A stretch of 64,000 nucleotides of DNA from Cohnella terricola (lineage in GTDB: Bacteria > Bacillota > Bacilli > Paenibacillales > Paenibacillaceae), in assembly GCF_007786475.1 (NCBI RefSeq), contig NZ_VNJJ01000003.1:101957-165956 (forward strand). The letters are read 5' to 3'. Both the position numbers and the translations under genes were made by a program. The notes below the pieces were generated by a model. It did not search any database. It worked only from the letters and a program-made list of their open reading frames with translations, and was not told the origin of the DNA. Within the stretch, counting starts at the first letter, position 1. Each line of letters opens with the position of its first letter. Below, one piece after another: positions 59,442 through 64,000 of this stretch.

Positions 59442-60101
59442 ATGATGAAACAAAAAATATATGCAATGGTTAAAAAGAGTGGTAAAGGTGTACCTATGTC
59501 CTTAAATGCAGTATTAGCAGAGGAATTTAATGATAATAACCCAATGCCAGATATGAATTATGAGTGGACGATTAGTCACGGTACAGAAAAAGTTAGATTT
59601 CCAGAACATTTATTTTTAGTTTGTAAAGAAAAAATACTTAGTTTTGATTTCTATGCAGATTTTGACGGGTATATTGTCTCTGATGATTTTTTGCGGATAT
59701 TTCTCAAATATATGTTGATCGATGATTATCAAATGATTCCGCTAGAAACTTTATCATGGAAGGGTACACAGATCACAGATAAAAAATATCACTATTTAGT
59801 TCCTAATAAAAAGGAAACGTGGATCGATTATAACCATTCAAAATACGATGTTGACGAGGGGAAAACCAAAGAGCAGGTAATTAGTAGAGATGGTGCGTTT
59901 GTCAGAAAATTCGAGGAAATCATATTAAAAGAATCTGAAGTAGACAAAGAAGTCTTTGTTCTAAAAGGTTCATTATTGACCAGGTTTTTATTTTGTAGCG
60001 AAATATTCAAAAACGAAATTGAAAAAGAACATTTGGTGGGCGTGGATTTTATTCCAATTGAAGAGTTACCTGCTTATTATAATAAGAAATATTTTTTATA
60101 A
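59442..60101 (+). CDS. Uncharacterised immunity-like protein
   Basis: A 219-residue, AT-rich gene product beginning MMKQKIYAMVKKSGKG. I do not recognise a family with certainty; the mid-region (LFLVCKEKILSFDFYAD) and the C-terminus (CSEIFKNEI, then GVDFIPIEEL) resemble Imm11-type immunity proteins, which end in a toxin-facing strand of this kind. The frame is open another 62 codons upstream but that part overlaps an orphan terminator and lacks a ribosome site. AGGGGTG lies 12 bases before the start. Confidence 0.5.
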   Translation: MMKQKIYAMVKKSGKGVPMSLNAVLAEEFNDNNPMPDMNYEWTISHGTEKVRFPEHLFLVCKEKILSFDFYADFDGYIVSDDFLRIFLKYMLIDDYQMIPLETLSWKGTQITDKKYHYLVPNKKETWIDYNHSKYDVDEGKTKEQVISRDGAFVRKFEEIILKESEVDKEVFVLKGSLLTRFLFCSEIFKNEIEKEHLVGVDFIPIEELPAYYNKKYFL

Positions 60102-60204
60102 AAATGAAGTAGAGAAAGAAATACTAAGAGTTCTCGCAAGTATGCGGTCAGCAGTAATAACTGGCTGGCTATTTTGATGTTTAATAATCGAGGTGGTTTA
60201 CGTC

Positions 60205-60801
60205 GTGGGAAAATTAGTTGCAAGTAACAATAATGAAATTTGGCAATTATCCATTTCTTCAGATTATCCCGATAAGTATTGGATTAAATACGATTCAAGT
60301 TCAAATATCGATTATTCGATGTTTGAAGAAGGAAAAAGGATCGATCAGATTGCAGATATACCCGAGTTCTCTATTACAGGTAAGTTCAATGAAGAAAAGT
60401 TTTGTGAATTTGATTATCTAATTAGTGGGAATGGGCCTAAGATCGTAAGCCCGAAGTTTTCCAAACTTATTATGACTAATTTTAGTAGCGATATTCAACT
60501 GATTGGAGCGAAATTACGAGTAAATGGGAAAGAACTCACAGGTTATCATGTAATTAATATTACAAACAGAATATCTTGTATGGATCCAGAATTATCAGAG
60601 TATAAGCCATTATTAAGTTATCTACCTAATGGGTCAATAAAAATTACAAAACTTGTGATTTCAAAAAATAAGTTAACAACATCAAATATTTTCAGACTAG
60701 CAGAGGACGACACAATTATTCTAGTTAGTTCAACTTTTGTACAGGAATGCGATAACGCAGGAATAAGAGGTATTTCCTTCAAGGAAGTCACTGTTAATTA
60801 A
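60205..60801 (+). CDS. Imm11/DUF1629-like immunity protein, copy 2
   Basis: A 198-residue paralogue of the gene at 55289. Shared marks: ISSDYPDKYWI, FDYLISGNGPKIVSPKF, INITNRISCMDPE and the end VSSTFVQECDNAGIRGISF. The match is clear but diverged, so this duplication is older than that of the LRR and 311-residue genes. GTG 60205 follows GAGGTGG by 8 bases and is preferred to an earlier GTG at 60193. Confidence 0.55.
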   Translation: MGKLVASNNNEIWQLSISSDYPDKYWIKYDSSSNIDYSMFEEGKRIDQIADIPEFSITGKFNEEKFCEFDYLISGNGPKIVSPKFSKLIMTNFSSDIQLIGAKLRVNGKELTGYHVINITNRISCMDPELSEYKPLLSYLPNGSIKITKLVISKNKLTTSNIFRLAEDDTIILVSSTFVQECDNAGIRGISFKEVTVN

Positions 60802-60845
60802 TACTTTCTATTAGATAGTACAAGACAACGATGAGGAGGCAACTC

Positions 60846-61502
60846 ATGAATACATTAGAAGAATCTATACTGCAATTTATTCAATCTTATACACAATCCA
60901 AGCAGCCTTTTGAGTTCTTTATTAAAGAAGGTGAAATTGTCCATCAACCTAATTTGCCAAAAGATTTAATCGATGTCCGAATTCCACTGTCTAATGAGCT
61001 GAAGTATCTTTATGAGAATTTTCGTATTCATGGCCCTGTAAGAGAAGACAATCATCAATTGGATGGTGTCGATATTGATCTTGGAAACAACGTTCTATAT
61101 CTCTATGCTCCGGACCGTTTATTAAAAAGACAATCAGGTTATAGGTGGATTGATAAAGAAGGACAGTATGATGAAGATCCTAGTTGGAATCCCCATTGGA
61201 TTGTAATCGCAGATATTGATTCTAATCCTATTGTAGTTGACAGTAGTCTTACGAACTCGCCTGTATTTGCAAGTTATGAAGGCGGAGAACTGTTTTCTGT
61301 ATCGGATTCGTTGGCTCGTTTTTTTGATGCACTTTCTGTTGTCCTTCAGGTATCTCATGCATTTAACGGTGAAATCATAGATGATGAAACGTTTGAGGTC
61401 AAAAGCGAATATGTAGATCAATTGGAAAAACGGTTAGAAATATTACTAGGAAAAGATCATACCGATAATCTATTGGACTATTTGTCTATACGTGAAAAAT
61501 GA
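60846..61502 (+). CDS. SUKH/SMI1-like immunity protein
   Basis: A 218-residue SMI1/KNR4-type protein: DVRIPLSNELKYLYENFRIHG (about residues 38-58), LYLYAPDRLLKRQSGYRWI, then NPHWIVIADIDSNPIVVDSS and the FASYEGGEL turn (about 110-145), the usual SUKH-1 layout with helical C-terminus. GAGGAGG lies 6 bases before ATG 60846. Confidence 0.7.
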   Translation: MNTLEESILQFIQSYTQSKQPFEFFIKEGEIVHQPNLPKDLIDVRIPLSNELKYLYENFRIHGPVREDNHQLDGVDIDLGNNVLYLYAPDRLLKRQSGYRWIDKEGQYDEDPSWNPHWIVIADIDSNPIVVDSSLTNSPVFASYEGGELFSVSDSLARFFDALSVVLQVSHAFNGEIIDDETFEVKSEYVDQLEKRLEILLGKDHTDNLLDYLSIREK

Positions 61503-61534
61503 TCATGGCATGAAAAGGGGATGAGGGCGACATG

Positions 61535-62470
61535 ATGCCAGTAAATATCAAATTTAATCATCGACTTATTCAGAAAGCACTGAAAAGATACAAGTATTAC
61601 GAAAATATAGATCTAATCAAAGATGATGAAATATTCTATGAGGCTTATTCACTACGAGGGAATAGACATAAATTTAAAAATGATCTTTTTACAATGATTG
61701 GTATTTTGGGTTGGGGACCCGCTGGACATCATATCGCGGCGAAAAATCTCTTATTTCAAGGCCATGATAACTGTTGGAAATATTTCGAGAGAACCGCCCT
61801 TTTTTGGGCATTAGCGCATTTAAATGATCCCTTTATCGATCATATAGCCCCCCAACTAAATTACGCTCTATTTGTTGAACGTGAGGACATATTAGCTCTT
61901 TTACTAGAGAAGTCAGTTCAATATTTAGCAAGAGAAGAATATGTGTCGGACAAGGAATATACGGATCAAGAGGTATTTTCAAGTACCCATCTCATCCATT
62001 TTCTAATCGAAAAATGGGGCATGGATAATCCTGTGAGAGAAAAAGTAATGCAATACGGAAAGGGCCTGGGGATCTATCAAAGAATTGTAGATGAATGGGA
62101 CAACTCATTTCAGGAGATCGAGCAAGACTATTGGGATCTTTTGTGCGAACACCACTTAAACGGGCTAAGTTTAACAGGAAGTACGCGAGAAAAGGAAGAG
62201 TTTATATCGTATGGACTAGTTCCTATGGAATTACTCAACGTGTTCAAGGTAAGAAAAAAACTAGGATTAGATATCCCTGAGATTAAGCATGAGCTGTTCC
62301 ATACACCAATGGCTACATACCCCGTATTGCCAACAGGCTATAACGAAAAATTGGACGTCAGATTTCAACTTATTGAACGAACAATGATAGAGAAGAAAAG
62401 GTTTACTATGGATGAGATCATCGCGCTACTAAAGGAACAACATGGTGAAGACTCAGATATCTTTTACTAA
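61535..62470 (+). CDS. Uncharacterised ~311-residue immunity-island protein, copy 2
   Basis: A 311-residue paralogue of 54330-55265. From about residue 68 (AAKNLLFQGHDN) to the end the two are nearly identical, also at DNA level, while the first ~65 residues diverge strongly (LRGNRHKFKNDL against FRTEGKKIKTHI). The boundary is abrupt, which indicates recombination or gene conversion rather than uniform drift. ATG 61532 directly precedes the chosen ATG; AAAAGGGGATGAGGG is upstream. It precedes the second LRR-like gene. Confidence 0.6.
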   Translation: MPVNIKFNHRLIQKALKRYKYYENIDLIKDDEIFYEAYSLRGNRHKFKNDLFTMIGILGWGPAGHHIAAKNLLFQGHDNCWKYFERTALFWALAHLNDPFIDHIAPQLNYALFVEREDILALLLEKSVQYLAREEYVSDKEYTDQEVFSSTHLIHFLIEKWGMDNPVREKVMQYGKGLGIYQRIVDEWDNSFQEIEQDYWDLLCEHHLNGLSLTGSTREKEEFISYGLVPMELLNVFKVRKKLGLDIPEIKHELFHTPMATYPVLPTGYNEKLDVRFQLIERTMIEKKRFTMDEIIALLKEQHGEDSDIFY

Positions 62471-62478
62471 ACTTCGAG
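61737..62478 (+). repeat. Duplicated block B, right copy
   Basis: The counterpart of 54532-55273. The sequence identity begins abruptly at the GCGAAAAATCTC in codon ~68. Confidence 0.8.
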
Positions 62479-62518
62479 ATGGTTAGGTATTTAGAATCGA
62501 AATCCGGGTGCAAATAAA

Positions 62519-63382
62519 ATGAAAAAATATAGTTTTAATGAAAATATTCAGGCGTTTGAAATAGATCCCCAGTTTATTAAAGAAGGAGTTAAACAGGCTG
62601 AGAAAAAAGGATATTCTTCAATAAGAATCATCTCCTTAAATGATAATAAAGGAGAAAGATACGATCTGGATTTAACGCCGATGGAAGATAAAAGCTTCAT
62701 CAATGCAGTTAGTATATCAAACACTTTTAAAGTGAAAAACTTTAATATTGATGCATTATATACACTAGATAAATTGACTAAGTTAATTTGTAATCATGAG
62801 AAGATCATATTTGACTATTCAATGCTTCATACCATCGAAGAATTGTATATCGATTATAACGAGATGAGCTTGAACTTCAGTTCTTTAAAGGCATTGAAGC
62901 ACGTTACGATATTTGGTTTATCAGAGAATGATTGCGCTCTTATAAAGGGATTTCACCATTTAGAAAGCTTGTATTTAAGTGGAGGGAATTTTGAAAGTTT
63001 GAATGGTGTAGAAAATCTTCAAAATTTGCGTATTCTAAAATTAAATTATTGCTCTAAAATTTCAGACATTAAGCTCGTTTTTAATCTTCAAAAATTACAT
63101 ACACTGCATGTTGAAAAGTGTAAAAGAGTAAACGATATTGTTGTGACAAATGATAATCATTCATTAGAAAATGTATTTGTATCTGAGGTAGAGTCGTTGT
63201 TGTTTATTGAAAAGTTGAAGAACTTAAAAAAGCTAAAGTTCTGGAACTTAAAAGATGGTAACTTATTACCTGTTATAGAGAAAAGTCCACCATTAGAAGA
63301 AGTAGATTTCTTCCCTGACAAAAAACATTACAGCCATAAAAAAGAACAAATTGAAGCGATTCTACATAGAATGAATCCTTGA
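62519..63382 (+). CDS. Leucine-rich-repeat-like protein, copy 2
   Basis: A 287-residue paralogue of 53446-54309. The first ~50 residues (KKYSFNENIQAFEID) and the last ~100 are very close to copy 1; the middle (about 65-190) is diverged, including the repeat faces (HHLESLYLSGGNFESLNGV). A mosaic of conserved ends and a variable centre would fit selection for different binding partners. It lies 48 bases after the 311-residue gene and 20 before the third copy of it. Confidence 0.65.
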   Translation: MKKYSFNENIQAFEIDPQFIKEGVKQAEKKGYSSIRIISLNDNKGERYDLDLTPMEDKSFINAVSISNTFKVKNFNIDALYTLDKLTKLICNHEKIIFDYSMLHTIEELYIDYNEMSLNFSSLKALKHVTIFGLSENDCALIKGFHHLESLYLSGGNFESLNGVENLQNLRILKLNYCSKISDIKLVFNLQKLHTLHVEKCKRVNDIVVTNDNHSLENVFVSEVESLLFIEKLKNLKKLKFWNLKDGNLLPVIEKSPPLEEVDFFPDKKHYSHKKEQIEAILHRMNP

Positions 63383-63443
63383 ATTTCCAAGGGGGATAAG
63401 ATGTGCCGGTAAATAGTAGTTATAGTCATCGACTTATTCAAAA
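63085..63443 (+). repeat. Duplicated block A, right copy
   Basis: The counterpart of 54012-54370. Differences are scattered single bases. Confidence 0.8.
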
Positions 63444-64000
63444 AGCGATTAAGTGGTATAAATATGACGAATATCCTGATCTCATAAAAGCCAACGAAAG
63501 ATTTTATAAAATTTATTTATTTAGTACAGAAGGCAAAAAAATAAAAAAGGACCTTTCGACTTTAGACAGTGTATTAAGTTGGGGGCCGGAAGGTACTCAT
63601 ATTGCTGCAAAAAATCTTTTGTTTCAAGAAAATGATGATTGTTGGAAATATTTCGAGAGAACCGCAGTTTATTGGTCAATATCGCATTATGATTCCATTA
63701 TCGATAGTATAGCCCCCCAACTAAATTACGCTCTATATGTTGAACGTGAGGACTTACTAGCTCTTCTACTAGAGAAGTCAGAACAATATTTAGCAAGAGA
63801 AGAATATCTGACGGATAAGAACTATACGGATCAAGCGGTATTTTCAAGTACTTATCTCATCCATTTCCTGATCGAAAAATGGGGCATGGATAATCCTGTG
63901 AGAGAAAAAGTAATGCAATACGGAAAGGGCCTGGGGATCTATCAAAGAATTGTAGATGAATGGGACAACTCATTTCAGGAGATCGAGCAAGACTATTGGA
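63403..64000 (+). CDS. Uncharacterised ~311-residue immunity-island protein, copy 3 (cut by window edge)
   Basis: The first 199 codons of a third family member, starting at GTG 63403 with AAGGGGG upstream exactly as in copy 1; an ATG two bases earlier stops at its fourth codon. Start region and upstream spacer match copy 1; residues 60-140 are the most diverged (ENDDCWKYFERTAVYWSIS); the last ~50 codons visible are near-identical to the other copies and switch between copy 1 and copy 2 variants. The frame stays open to the window end. Confidence 0.7.
   Translation, partial: MPVNSSYSHRLIQKAIKWYKYDEYPDLIKANERFYKIYLFSTEGKKIKKDLSTLDSVLSWGPEGTHIAAKNLLFQENDDCWKYFERTAVYWSISHYDSIIDSIAPQLNYALYVEREDLLALLLEKSEQYLAREEYLTDKNYTDQAVFSSTYLIHFLIEKWGMDNPVREKVMQYGKGLGIYQRIVDEWDNSFQEIEQDYW

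Noticed and set aside
53446..64000. Repeats in the immunity island as a CRISPR array or insertion sequence
   Set aside because: The repeats are coding paralogues of several hundred bases; no short spaced repeats, transposase or terminal inverted repeats were seen.

Overview
The window looks like chromosomal DNA of an endospore-forming Firmicute, most likely Paenibacillaceae (Paenibacillus/Cohnella type). Reasons: a tricistronic GerA-type germinant-receptor operon, a gerP-like germination/coat locus, a T-box leader, a large exported protein ending in a FIMAH-like domain, strong AGGAGG ribosome sites, frequent TTG/GTG starts and many clean intrinsic terminators. No rRNA, tRNA, CRISPR array, transposase or phage gene was seen. 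Family names below come from reading motifs, not from searches.

Layout. 1-8.8 kb: housekeeping and regulatory genes (GNAT, 5'-nucleotidase-like, PAP2 phosphatase, CD3324-type regulator with small ORFs around it, an M28 peptidase that has lost its metal-binding core, an AbrB-type membrane protein plus MBL hydrolase operon facing a TetR regulator, SelO). 9-12.4 kb: a 1112-residue exported multidomain protein. 12.5-19.2 kb: a LysR regulator divergent from a pentose-phosphate operon zwf-tkt-tal-gnd. 19.2-20.8 kb: T-box leader and asd. 20.8-25.6 kb: uppP and a ger operon in the order B-A-C. 25.6-33.1 kb: a tightly overlapping operon on the minus strand (ketoacyl synthase III, ATP-grasp, NAD-dependent reductase, MBL hydrolase, adenylate-forming enzyme, GNAT-like acyltransferase, decayed SDR), which looks like a small specialised-metabolite pathway. 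33-42 kb: exported hydrolases, a GMC oxidoreductase, and a probably sporulation-expressed group (two DUF1259 proteins behind a sigma-K-like promoter, YmaF-like, DUF2935), then an L,D-transpeptidase. 42-49.9 kb: two transporter/regulator pairs (DHA2 exporter with TetR; MFS with ROK, the latter with two matching palindromic operators), and a two-component system. 50-53.3 kb: a gerP-like locus combining four GerPA/GerPF-type proteins (one a tandem fusion), a GerPC-like protein, a double zinc ribbon and two Hsp20-like proteins. 53.4-64 kb: an AT-rich island of immunity-like genes (three SUKH/SMI1, two Imm11-like, two leucine-rich-repeat paralogues, three copies of an unnamed ~311-residue family) that surrounds a reverse-strand pair of DUF1266 and J-domain/TPR membrane proteins; paralogues share near-identical blocks and one is a visible mosaic.

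The three places most worth a second look are the ketosynthase/ATP-grasp/adenylation operon (26.5-33.1 kb), the gerP/Hsp20/zinc-ribbon locus (50-53.3 kb) and the recombining poly-immunity island (53.4 kb to the window edge).
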